Shown: positions 17,404 through 24,654 of the stretch, piece after piece
Layout of the letters: each line of letters opens with the position of its first letter
Position numbering within the stretch: position 1 is the stretch's first letter
DNA from: an uncultured Roseateles sp.
Lineage (GTDB): Bacteria; Pseudomonadota; Gammaproteobacteria; Burkholderiales; Burkholderiaceae
Direction of reading: 5' to 3'
Length of the DNA: 52,620 nucleotides
Assembly (NCBI GenBank): GCA_946886855.1
Contig: CAMPJJ010000026.1
Coordinates: forward strand, 1 to 52,620
Position numbers and translations under genes: made by a program
Notes under the pieces: generated by a model
The model's database searches: none
What the model was told of the DNA's origin: nothing
The model's input: the letters and a program-made list of their open reading frames with translations, nothing else

Positions 17404-17532
17404 TGAAGGCGCTCCGGCCAAGGGCGACAGGTCCAGGTGTGCGAACCGCCGGGCATCGTCGCGCTGGCATGCCGGTTGCCTGTTGTCGGCGAGGGCCTCA
17501 GGAGGAGGCCGCCATCACAACAGGAGATCGTC

Positions 17533-17997
17533 ATGCCCATTCGCCCTCTCGCCGTCGCCCTCGTCGGCGCGGCCGCCCTGCTCACCGGCCTCGGTGCCGC
17601 GGCGCAATCCGTCGGCAAGGCCTCCGATCCCGCACGGGACGTCGGCCGGGCCGCGCCCGGCCAGGACAACTCCTACTTCAACGTGACGGCCAAGAACCGC
17701 ATCCCGGCGCCGCTGCTGCCGCTCAAGAGCGGTCAGTGCGTGATCTGGTATCCCGAGAAAGGCGTCGCCGAGCACACCGGCCCGATGCCGTGCAAGCCGC
17801 TGCCCAAGGTCGAGCCGGGCGGTTGGCTGATCGCGCCGTCGAAGGATCCGGTGATCCTCGAGGTGGCGGTCTATCACGCGGAGAACCCCGGCATCGTCAT
17901 CGCCCGCGGCGCCTTCGACGCCCGCACGCGCTACCTGGTCCGCACGCTGGATCCGGACAGCAAGATGGACATCGAGAAGGGCAAGTCGAAGCGCTGA
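17533..17997 (+). CDS. Exported protein of unknown function
   Basis: A 154-residue protein that begins MPIRPLAVALVGAAALLTG, a clear signal peptide with likely cleavage after GAAAQS. The mature part has two cysteines (QCVIWYP and MPCKP) that could form one disulfide, an SYFNVTAKNRIPAPLLPL stretch and a highly charged Lys-rich end. I do not recognise the family. ATG 17533 is preceded by AGGAG at proper spacing. It follows the cargo-like gene by 130 bases and is convergent with the ArsR gene only six bases away. Probably periplasmic; nothing in the sequence tells its job. Confidence 0.75.
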   Translation: MPIRPLAVALVGAAALLTGLGAAAQSVGKASDPARDVGRAAPGQDNSYFNVTAKNRIPAPLLPLKSGQCVIWYPEKGVAEHTGPMPCKPLPKVEPGGWLIAPSKDPVILEVAVYHAENPGIVIARGAFDARTRYLVRTLDPDSKMDIEKGKSKR

Positions 17998-18003
17998 TCG
18001 CGT

Positions 18004-18327
18004 TCAGGCGCTTCCGCGCGAGGTCTTCGCCGAGGCGATGGCCTTGCTTTCCTTGCGCAGCTTCTTGGACACCGGACAGACCTGCTGCACAAAGCTCGTG
18101 AGGGTGTTGGCCAGGCTGTCCTTCTGCAGGCTGTAGAAGACGAACTGGCCGCGCTTTTCAGCCTTCACCAGGCCGGCGGCCTCGAGGATCTTGAGATGCT
18201 TGGACAAGGACGGCTTCGTCATGTCGAAGCGGCTCGCGATGTCCCCCGCCGAGAGTTCCGTCTCGGAGAGGAAGGCCAGGATCTTGCGCCGCGGTGTCGA
18301 CGCCAGCGCTTCGAAGACTTTATCCAT
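18004..18327 (-). CDS. ArsR/SmtB-type transcriptional regulator
   Basis: A 107-residue winged-helix repressor. Seen: MDKVFEALASTPRRKILAFL, the start typical of SdpR-like ArsR proteins, the recognition helix MTKPSLSKHLKILEAAGLV (35-53) and the wing RGQFVFYSL. There is one Cys (QQVCPVSKK, near residue 83) and no metal-binding Cys pair, so sensing by a metal is not supported. It faces away from the DCC protein gene across an AT-rich palindrome that is its likely operator. It probably represses itself and the divergent DCC-methyltransferase pair. Confidence 0.9.
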   Translation of the reverse strand: MDKVFEALASTPRRKILAFLSETELSAGDIASRFDMTKPSLSKHLKILEAAGLVKAEKRGQFVFYSLQKDSLANTLTSFVQQVCPVSKKLRKESKAIASAKTSRGSA

Positions 18328-18362
18328 CAGCGCATCTTATCCGCGCGCCGATCGCATTCGCC

Positions 18363-18390
18363 AATTAGCTATTTAGCCATTTAGCTAATT
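18363..18390. promoter_or_regulatory. Probable ArsR operator: inverted repeat with 8-bp periodic direct repeats
   Basis: Arms AATTAGCTA (18363-18371) and TAGCTAATT (18382-18390) form a perfect 9-bp inverted repeat with a 10-bp centre. The same stretch also reads as three direct copies of WTTAGCYA at exact 8-bp steps (18364, 18372, 18380). It is one of the few AT-rich patches in this GC-rich window. It lies between the divergent ArsR and DCC genes, 36 bases from the ArsR start, so repression by steric block of a promoter is likely (inference). Confidence 0.75.
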
Positions 18391-18424
18391 AACGGTTATG
18401 CTGCCTCCCATCGCAGGAGTTCGC

Positions 18425-18871
18425 ATGTCCGCAGATCCCCTTCCCTCCACATCGCCCGCCGCACTGCCGGCAGCGCTAGCCGCCGCACCACCCGTCGTCG
18501 ACGCTGTCGTCCGACGCCACACCGTCTACTACAACAGCGCTTGCCCGGTGTGCGACGCGGGCGTGTGCGCCATGCGGGAACGCATCGACGAGCACGGCGT
18601 GGAATGGGTGGACGTGCACCGCCACCCGGAGCGCCTCACGCCGCTGGGCCTCGATCTGGAAAGCGTCCGGGAACGCCTGCACCTCGTCGACGCCGACGGC
18701 CGGCTGCAGATCGGCGCGCCGGCGTTGCTGACGACCTGGTCGCTGCAGCGCCGCTGGGGCGGGCTCCTCAGGCCGCTGGGCCTTCCCGGGCTGCGGACCC
18801 TGACCTCGTGGGCCTACATCGCCTTCGCCCGCCTCCTCTATCTCTGGAACCGCCGGCAACGGCACTGGTGA
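18425..18871 (+). CDS. DCC family thiol-disulfide oxidoreductase-like protein (DUF393)
   Basis: A 148-residue protein of the DUF393 family, named after its Asp-Cys-Cys-type motif. Seen: TVYYNSACPVCDAGVCAMRE, with the CxxCD active-site-like cluster near residue 40, then VEWVDVHRHPE and an Ala/Arg-rich end carrying a hydrophobic segment SWAYIAFARLLYLW. The first 30 residues are Ala/Pro-rich and not a clear signal peptide. ATG 18425 has AGGAG five bases upstream. It is 24 bases before the UbiG-like gene and divergent from the ArsR gene, so the pair is probably one operon. The redox role is inferred from the fold and cysteines. Confidence 0.85.
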   Translation: MSADPLPSTSPAALPAALAAAPPVVDAVVRRHTVYYNSACPVCDAGVCAMRERIDEHGVEWVDVHRHPERLTPLGLDLESVRERLHLVDADGRLQIGAPALLTTWSLQRRWGGLLRPLGLPGLRTLTSWAYIAFARLLYLWNRRQRHW

Positions 18872-18895
18872 TTCACTCAAGACAAGGACCACAAG

Positions 18896-19600
18896 ATGAC
18901 CATGCATACCAATGTCGACGCCGCAGAGCTCGCCAAGTTCCAGGCGCTGGCCTCCCGCTGGTGGGACGCCGGGTCGGAGTTCTGGCCCCTGCACGCGATC
19001 AATCCGCATCGGCTCGAATGGATAGACCGGCTGGTCTCGTTGCGTGACAAGCGCGTCCTGGACGTCGGCTGCGGCGGCGGCATCCTGGCCGAATCGATGG
19101 CGCACCGCGGCGCGGACGTGCTCGGCATCGACCTCGCGGACAAGGGGCTGAAAGTCGCCATGCTCCATGCGGCGCAGAGCACGGCCTCGGTGGCCTATCG
19201 CCATATCGCAGCCGAGGATCTCGCGAGCGAACGCCCGGGCACCTTCGACGTGGTGACGTGCATGGAGATGCTCGAGCACGTCCCGGATCCCGCGCAGGTC
19301 GTGGCCGCCTGCTCGGCGCTGGTGAAGCCCGGCGGCTGGGTGTTCTTCTCCACGATCAACCGCTCGCCCCTGAGCTGGCTGGTCGCCATCTTCGGTGCCG
19401 AGCGGGTGCTCAAGGTGCTGCCGCGCGGCACGCACGACTACGCCAAGCTCATCAAGCCGGCCGAGCTGAAGGCGATGGCGGCCGCCGCCGGACTGGTTCT
19501 CAAGGAGGAGGAGGGTTTGCGCTACAACCCGGTCACCCGGACCTTCCGGCTCTACGGCTGGACAGGGGTGAACTATCTGCTTGCGATGCAGAAGGTCTGA
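18896..19600 (+). CDS. UbiG-like class I SAM O-methyltransferase (second copy)
   Basis: A 234-residue methyltransferase very similar in layout to the UbiG at 47431-48132. Seen: VDAAELAKFQALASRWWD, the AdoMet loop [16 protein letters not shown] (about 52-67), [14 protein letters not shown] and [15 protein letters not shown]. UbiG methylates ubiquinone intermediates. A full second gene in an ArsR/DCC setting suggests a paralogue used under particular conditions, or on another phenolic substrate, rather than the housekeeping enzyme. The ATG at 18896 is followed by another at 18902; AAGGAC lies upstream. I leave the symbol empty because the canonical copy is elsewhere in the window. Confidence 0.87.
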   Translation: MTMHTNVDAAELAKFQALASRWWDAGSEFWPLHAINPHRLEWIDRLVSLRDKRVLDVGCGGGILAESMAHRGADVLGIDLADKGLKVAMLHAAQSTASVAYRHIAAEDLASERPGTFDVVTCMEMLEHVPDPAQVVAACSALVKPGGWVFFSTINRSPLSWLVAIFGAERVLKVLPRGTHDYAKLIKPAELKAMAAAAGLVLKEEEGLRYNPVTRTFRLYGWTGVNYLLAMQKV

Positions 19601-19609
19601 GGGGCCGGG

Positions 19610-20071
19610 TCAGACCCGCCGGCGCATCTCGGCGGGATAGTCGACGAACCCCAGCGACCGGTACAGCGCACGCGCTTCCGGCGTGGCGCCGAGGTTGAAC
19701 TCGCGCACGCCCAACGCTTCGCATCGCGCCATCACCTTGGCGACGAGCGAGCGTGCGATGCCCTGGCCGCGATGCTGCGGCTCGACGAAGACATTCGCCA
19801 AACGCCCCATGAGCCCGCCGGGATTGGCGCGCGTCGGCCCCCAGTCCAGCAGGACGACCCCGGCGCCGCCGACGACGACGCCCTCCCTGAGCGCAAGCAG
19901 CCCCACGTATCGTCCAGCTTCCAGGCGAGGCGCCAACCATGCCGCGTAGCCGGCACGGCGATGCGCGTCCTCTTCGCGGTAGCAGGCGTGGGCGGCGATC
20001 TGGTCGGCGTCCGGAGCCAGCGCGGAGCGCTCAGTCCAGGCGGGAGTGATTGAGAGTGACACGAAAGCCAT
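19610..20071 (-). CDS. GNAT family N-acetyltransferase
   Basis: A 153-residue acetyltransferase. Seen: an acetyl-CoA-binding motif A of the form VEPQHRGQGIARSLVAKVM (about residue 100-118), preceded by RLANVF, and the closing LYRSLGFVDYPAEMRRR. These enzymes acetylate small molecules, antibiotics or proteins; the substrate here is unknown. Its ATG (20071) overlaps the stop of the upstream small membrane gene as TGATG, so the two are translated together. Both face away from the MocR regulator, which may control them. Confidence 0.88.
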   Translation of the reverse strand: MAFVSLSITPAWTERSALAPDADQIAAHACYREEDAHRRAGYAAWLAPRLEAGRYVGLLALREGVVVGGAGVVLLDWGPTRANPGGLMGRLANVFVEPQHRGQGIARSLVAKVMARCEALGVREFNLGATPEARALYRSLGFVDYPAEMRRRV

Positions 20072-20310
20072 CAGGGGACAGTCAGGTCCAGGCCGAGCGC
20101 CGTGCCCACGCTGAAGGTCAGGACCACCAGGCCGACGACCAGCAGCACGAAGACAGCGGCGACGATGGCGCTGGTGCGAAGCACCGCACGCTGCTTCTCC
20201 GCCCCCTGCTCCTTCTTCGCTCGGTCGTAGTGCCACTTGATGGCGAAGAACATGCCGATGCACAGCACGCTCGCCTTGAACGCGATGAAGACAGTGGGCA
20301 CCCATTCCAT
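20071..20310 (-). CDS. Small two-helix membrane protein
   Basis: A 79-residue protein with two hydrophobic segments (VFIAFKASVLCIGMFFAI near 7-24 and IVAAVFVLLVVGLVVLTF near 49-66) joined by a charged loop KWHYDRAKKEQGAEKQR. The family is not recognised. It starts at ATG 20310 with GGAAGGAAG about ten bases upstream and overlaps the GNAT gene start by one base. Its position between the MocR regulator and GNAT suggests a shared operon and shared control. Confidence 0.72.
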   Translation of the reverse strand: MEWVPTVFIAFKASVLCIGMFFAIKWHYDRAKKEQGAEKQRAVLRTSAIVAAVFVLLVVGLVVLTFSVGTALGLDLTVP

Positions 20311-20430
20311 GATCTTTGAACTTCCTTCCAGGTTGCCACTGTGCGCCCGCCACCATCAAAAGTACAGATCCAGATTCTTGGAAAAACACCAGATCAGATG
20401 GGCATCCCGGAGGGCATTCTCACTGAACTG

Positions 20431-20447
20431 ACTGTTGCCGATACAGT
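20431..20447. promoter_or_regulatory. Candidate MocR operator
   Basis: A 17-bp inverted repeat ACTGT-N7-ACAGT lies 42 bases before the MocR start, and a second TACAG half-site lies at 20363-20367. MocR-type regulators usually bind sites in the space between their own gene and a divergent target (known of the group). Here that target would be the small membrane protein and GNAT genes. Assignment is by position and symmetry only. Confidence 0.4.
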
Positions 20448-20488
20448 GCCATCGTCCCTCGGAACGGGCCAGATCAGCATCCCACCTC

Positions 20489-21898
20489 ATGAAGCGCTAC
20501 GAAGTCCTTGCCGACGATCTGGCGGCGTCCATCGCCGCGGGACAGCTGCGGCCTGGCGACCGTCTGCCTTCGGTCCGCGAGGCAAGCAAGGGCCGCGGTG
20601 TCAGCCCGTCGACCGTCTTCGAGGCCTACTACCTGCTGGAGGCCCGCGGCCTGATCGAGGCGCGGCCCCGGTCCGGCTACTTCGTCCGCGGGACGGCGAT
20701 CCCGCATCCTGAGCCGCACGCCTCGGATCCGCTGGCCGAGGAGCGCAGCGTCGAGGTGTCGGAGCTGGTGTTCCAGGTGCTCGAGCTGTCGCGCAACCGC
20801 GCCGTGGTGCCGCTGGGCTCGGCCTTTCCGAGCCCGACGCTGTTCCCGCTGGACAAGTTGGCCCTGGCGCTCGGCAAGGCCGCGCGCGGCTTGGACCCGT
20901 GGCGCACGGTCGAGGACCTGTCGCCGGGCAGCACCGAACTGCGGCGCCAGATCGCGCTGCGTTACCTGGGCGCCGGATGCAAGGTCGACGTGGACGAGGT
21001 CGTCGTGACCAACGGCGCGATGGAGGCCTTGAACCTCTGCCTGGAGGCGGTCACGAAGCCCGGGGACCTCGTCGCCATCGAGTCGCCGACCTTCTATGGC
21101 GCCTTGCAGGCGCTCGAGCGGCGCGGGCTCAAGGCGGTCGAAGTGGCCACCCATGCGCGCACCGGCGTCGACGTGGCGGCGCTGGCGGCCGTCCTCGACC
21201 GTCATCCCGTCAAGGCATGCTGGCTGATGCCGAATTTCCAGAACCCCTTGGGCAGCCTGATGCCCGATGCCGCCAAGGCGGCGCTGGTGGCGCTGCTCGC
21301 CGAGCGCGGGGTTCCGCTCATCGAGGACGACGTCTACGGTGAGTTGTATTTCGGCTCACGCCCACGGCCCGCGAAGGCCTGGGACAAGGCTGGTCTGGTG
21401 CTGCACTGCAGCTCCTTCTCGAAGTCGCTGGCGCCCGGGTTCCGCGTCGGCTGGGCGGCCGCGGGCCGGTTCGCGCGGGACGTCAGCCGTCGCAAGCTCA
21501 TGAGTTCGCTGGCCACCCCGGTGCCGATGCAGGAGGGCTTGAGCGAGTACCTCCGGCGGGGCGGCTACGACCGCCACCTGCGGCAGCTTCGGCAGGCGCT
21601 CGTCACGAACCGCCAGGCCGTGCTGAGGACCATCGGCAAGTGCTTTCCGCCCGGCACCCGCGTCACGCAGCCGGAGGGCGGCTATTGCGTCTGGGTCGAG
21701 CTGCCCGCGCAGATCGACGCGCTGGAACTGCACCGGGTCGCCCTGTCGCATGACATCAGCATCGCGCCGGGGCACTTGTTCTCCGCCGATCGGCGTTTCA
21801 CGCACCACCTGAGGCTCAATTTCGGGCATCCGGACAATGCGCAGGTCGAGGGCGCGCTCAAGACCTTGGGGCAGCTCGCGAAGGCGCTCACGCACTAG
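20489..21898 (+). CDS. MocR-type GntR regulator with aminotransferase domain
   Basis: A 469-residue fusion. The N-terminal GntR winged helix (about 1-68: YEVLADDLAASIAAGQLRPG, LPSVREASKGRGVSPSTV, then an effector wing RPRSGYFV) is joined to a class I aminotransferase fold. The PLP lysine is in CSSFSKSLAPGFRVGW (Lys near 313) and the cofactor-binding NP motif in PNFQNPLGS. MocR proteins use PLP or an amino-acid adduct as effector rather than for catalysis. ATG 20489 is the start fitting the GntR domain. Its stop TAG shares bases with the stop of the convergent CPBP gene (21895-21898 reads CTAG). Likely target: the divergent GNAT operon. Confidence 0.9.
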   Translation: MKRYEVLADDLAASIAAGQLRPGDRLPSVREASKGRGVSPSTVFEAYYLLEARGLIEARPRSGYFVRGTAIPHPEPHASDPLAEERSVEVSELVFQVLELSRNRAVVPLGSAFPSPTLFPLDKLALALGKAARGLDPWRTVEDLSPGSTELRRQIALRYLGAGCKVDVDEVVVTNGAMEALNLCLEAVTKPGDLVAIESPTFYGALQALERRGLKAVEVATHARTGVDVAALAAVLDRHPVKACWLMPNFQNPLGSLMPDAAKAALVALLAERGVPLIEDDVYGELYFGSRPRPAKAWDKAGLVLHCSSFSKSLAPGFRVGWAAAGRFARDVSRRKLMSSLATPVPMQEGLSEYLRRGGYDRHLRQLRQALVTNRQAVLRTIGKCFPPGTRVTQPEGGYCVWVELPAQIDALELHRVALSHDISIAPGHLFSADRRFTHHLRLNFGHPDNAQVEGALKTLGQLAKALTH

Positions 21899-22803
21899 GG
21901 CTTGCGCCGGTGCGCGAGCATCAGCAGGACGCCTGTCATGGCCAGGCAGAGGACGACCGCCACGACGGAGCCTTCTGCGCCAAAAGCACCGCCGGACAGC
22001 CAGACCGGGCCGGTCAGTGTGCCGTGGAGCCAGGACTCTCCCGATTGACCAGAGACCGCGATTGAAAACACGGCTCCCTGCACGAAATTCCAGGCGAAGT
22101 GCAGTGCGGTGCACATCCATATCCGACGGGTCAGCAGGTAGGCCGCGCCAAACAGCAGACCGAGCTCCAACCCGAGCAGGACGGCGATCCATGGCGTCGC
22201 TCCCGCATTGCCCAAATGGGCCAGACCAAAGACAAGGCTGGAAATCAGCAGCGCCCCCGCGATGCCGAAGGACCGCTCCAGCAGGCGCAAGAGCACGAGC
22301 CGGAACAGGACTTCCTCGATCAGCGCACCGGCGGCAATCCTTGGCACCATGCTCACCAGCACGGCGCGCAGATCGCCGAACGTTCCCACTGCTTCCAGCG
22401 AATACGCGCCCAAGGCGCTCAGCATGGCCACGACGCAGGAGAAGAGCAGGCCACCCAGCAGCAAGCCGGCAAGGAACTCGACACCAGCGCCTGATGCGGA
22501 GAGCTCCCGCACGGAACGGCGCTCCCAGCAACGGACATAAGTCCAGTACCCGGCCACCAGGACCAGCGCCTTGATCAGGTTGCGCCACTCTTTCAGGCTC
22601 TCGTCCGGCATGAAGAGTCTGGTGCCGATGTTCGCTGCAACGAAAGGGAGGGCGATGAACAGCAAGGCGGCGAGCCAGGCGCCAGCGGTGGATGCACCAA
22701 CCCGCTGAACCCACGACACAGGGCCTATTGGCGACACGGCGGCGCCTTGTTTCATTCCGGAAAGGTCCATGGGGGCGACGCAGCGGCTGCGCGGTGAATC
22801 CAT
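21895..22803 (-). CDS. CPBP family intramembrane metalloprotease
   Basis: A 302-residue membrane protein with about eight hydrophobic segments. The CPBP/Abi metalloprotease motifs are all present: EEVLFR (Glu163-Glu164 and Arg168), FGLAH (His196) and HFAWN (His235, Asn239), expected to bind zinc within the bilayer. Members process CAAX-like prenyl proteins in eukaryotes and act in bacteriocin immunity or stress signalling in bacteria; the substrate here is unknown. Start choice is uncertain: ATG 22803 has CAGAG upstream, and 22770 and 22758 are alternatives with no better signal. The stop overlaps that of the convergent MocR gene. Confidence 0.85.
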   Translation of the reverse strand: MDSPRSRCVAPMDLSGMKQGAAVSPIGPVSWVQRVGASTAGAWLAALLFIALPFVAANIGTRLFMPDESLKEWRNLIKALVLVAGYWTYVRCWERRSVRELSASGAGVEFLAGLLLGGLLFSCVVAMLSALGAYSLEAVGTFGDLRAVLVSMVPRIAAGALIEEVLFRLVLLRLLERSFGIAGALLISSLVFGLAHLGNAGATPWIAVLLGLELGLLFGAAYLLTRRIWMCTALHFAWNFVQGAVFSIAVSGQSGESWLHGTLTGPVWLSGGAFGAEGSVVAVVLCLAMTGVLLMLAHRRKP

Positions 22804-22928
22804 CGTTCTGACACTCTGCCTGATTTGCCGATCAGCTCTCACCGAGCGCCGACAGGCTGCAAGTTGCGAGGCTTGAACTGCAGCGGCCGGGTGACGCAGG
22901 TGTTGGCGCACATGCCGCGACATGCGTC

Positions 22929-23909
22929 TCAAGTGGCGCCCGACTCGCTCAGCGCCACCAGTCCTTGCCGCCATTCCCTTGGCGACCGCCCCACCCGCTG
23001 CGTGAAGACCCGCGACAGCGCGGACGCATTCGCATAGCCGAGCTGATCGGCGATCTGCTTGATCGAGCGGCCCAGCCGCAGTTGCTCCTGCGCCAGGCTC
23101 AATCGCCAGTCGGCAAGGTACGCCGCCGGCCCCTGCCCCACCAGCTCGCGGAAGCGCGCGGCGAACGCGCTACGGGACATGCCTGCGCGCTCGGCCATGC
23201 GCTCCAGCGACCACGCTTCGCCAGGCGCCTCGTGGACCGCCGCCAGCGCGAGCGCCACGCGCGCGTCCGACAGGCCCGTCACCAATCCAGGCTGCACGCC
23301 CGCCTCGGCCGGATGGTCGATCAACCATCGCAGCAGTTGGATCAGCACGACCTCGAACAGCCGGTCTGCCAGGATGCGTTGACCGCAGCGCAGCCGCTCG
23401 GTCTCCGAGAACAGCAGTTGCAGCGACAGCTCCAACCCCTCCACCCGCGCCAGCGGCAGCAGCACCAGCGGCGGCAGCGCGCGCACCAGTGGATTGAGCG
23501 CACCGCCATCGAACTCCAGCTCCGCGCAGGTGAAGTCCGAACCCTCGCGCGGCGGATTGCGGAACTCATGCGCGACTGGACGCGGATAGAAGAGCAGCGA
23601 CGGCTGGTCCACCCGCAGCCTGCGCGGCAGGCCGGCTCTGGCCGGGTGACGGAGCTCCATCTCGCCGCGCTTCATCACATGCAGGAAGCCCCGCCCCGGC
23701 AACGGGTCGAAGGGGTTGACCCCGCACAGCGGCCCGACGTGGAACAGCCGCGCGCGAACGCGGAAATGCGCCAGCAGCGACGACAGGCGATCCATAGTCG
23801 CAAGCGACGCGGTCGAGGCCATCGACGTCGCGGTCGTCGCGGTCGCGGGAGTGGCTGAGGGCTGGAGCGTGGGCTGGGGTTTGGGCTTGGGCTTGAACTT
23901 GGCAGCCAT
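22929..23909 (-). CDS. AraC family regulator with cupin-type sensor
   Basis: A protein of 326 residues if begun at ATG 23909, or 288 residues from ATG 23795, where the conserved family start MDRLSSLLAHFRVRARLFH lies. It has an N-terminal cupin-like AraC ligand domain (GRGFLHVMKRGEMELRHP, LLFYPRPVAHEF) and two C-terminal helix-turn-helix motifs (LERMAERAGMSRSAFAARF and IKQIADQLGYANASALSRVF). The extra 38-residue leader is Lys/Pro/Ala/Thr-rich low complexity with no ribosome site, so the shorter form may be real. It is divergent from the AhpD-like gene, which is its likely target by position. Confidence 0.85.
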   Translation of the reverse strand: MAAKFKPKPKPQPTLQPSATPATATTATSMASTASLATMDRLSSLLAHFRVRARLFHVGPLCGVNPFDPLPGRGFLHVMKRGEMELRHPARAGLPRRLRVDQPSLLFYPRPVAHEFRNPPREGSDFTCAELEFDGGALNPLVRALPPLVLLPLARVEGLELSLQLLFSETERLRCGQRILADRLFEVVLIQLLRWLIDHPAEAGVQPGLVTGLSDARVALALAAVHEAPGEAWSLERMAERAGMSRSAFAARFRELVGQGPAAYLADWRLSLAQEQLRLGRSIKQIADQLGYANASALSRVFTQRVGRSPREWRQGLVALSESGAT

Positions 23910-24054
23910 GGACGTTCGGATGCGTTTGTTGGACGAAACGCACCCAATGGTACTGCTCCGAGGACCACACTGACGTCCAGCAGCGGACGAACGCCGGACG
24001 CTGCCTGACACCACCCAACGACCTCAACCGACACCACCATTGAAAGGCAAGCTC

Positions 24055-24606
24055 ATGTCCACCACTTCCCGCGTCGCCCTCGTCGATCCCAAGCAGGCCC
24101 ACGGCGACGCCAAGGTCGCGCTCGACCAGATCCAGGCCGCCTTCGGCGCCACGCCGGCGATGTTCCGCGCCGTGGCCAACTCGCCCGCCGCCATCAAGAG
24201 CCTGTGGGGCAGCTTCGGCGCCCTGGGCGGCGGCGTGATCCCCGCCAAGCTCGGCGAGCAGATCGCCGTCGCCATCGCCGATCGCAACGCCTGCGAGTAC
24301 TGCCTGGCCGCGCACACCGCGTTGGGCCGCAAGGCCGGCGCCTCGTCCGATGAGATGGCAGCCGCGCAGATCGGCGAGTCCGCTGATCCCAAGACCGCCG
24401 CCGCGCTGCGCTTCGCGCTGAAGGTCGTCAACGAACGCGCCCAGGTCAGCGACGCCGACGTGCAATCGCTGCGAGACGCCGGTTTCGACGACGGCGCCAT
24501 CGTCGAGATCCTCGCCCACGTCGCGCTCAACCTGTTCACCAACTATGTGAATGTCGCGTTCGCCGTGCCGGTCGACTTCCCGTCGGTGAAGCTGCGTCGC
24601 GGCTGA
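24055..24606 (+). CDS. AhpD-like carboxymuconolactone decarboxylase family protein
   Basis: A 183-residue all-helical protein. The redox-type motif CEYCLAAH (Cys near residues 80 and 83, His 87) is the AhpD signature used to relay electrons to peroxiredoxins. Seen also: MFRAVANSPAAIKSLWGSF and ALNLFTNYVNVAFAVPVDF, common in this family. ATG 24055 has AAAGG upstream; a longer TTG start is possible but adds no conserved sequence. Divergent from the AraC regulator, it probably answers oxidative or small-molecule stress. No peroxiredoxin gene is adjacent. Confidence 0.9.
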   Translation: MSTTSRVALVDPKQAHGDAKVALDQIQAAFGATPAMFRAVANSPAAIKSLWGSFGALGGGVIPAKLGEQIAVAIADRNACEYCLAAHTALGRKAGASSDEMAAAQIGESADPKTAAALRFALKVVNERAQVSDADVQSLRDAGFDDGAIVEILAHVALNLFTNYVNVAFAVPVDFPSVKLRRG

Positions 24607-24654
24607 GCGCGCCCGGCGGTCCGACGTGGCACATCCCTTGCACACCCGCCGGGC

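Noticed and set aside
16015..17997. Toxin-immunity pair formed by the cargo-like protein and the next gene
   Set aside because: The second gene has its own signal peptide and a 130-base gap, with no feature of an immunity protein; nothing supports pairing beyond position.
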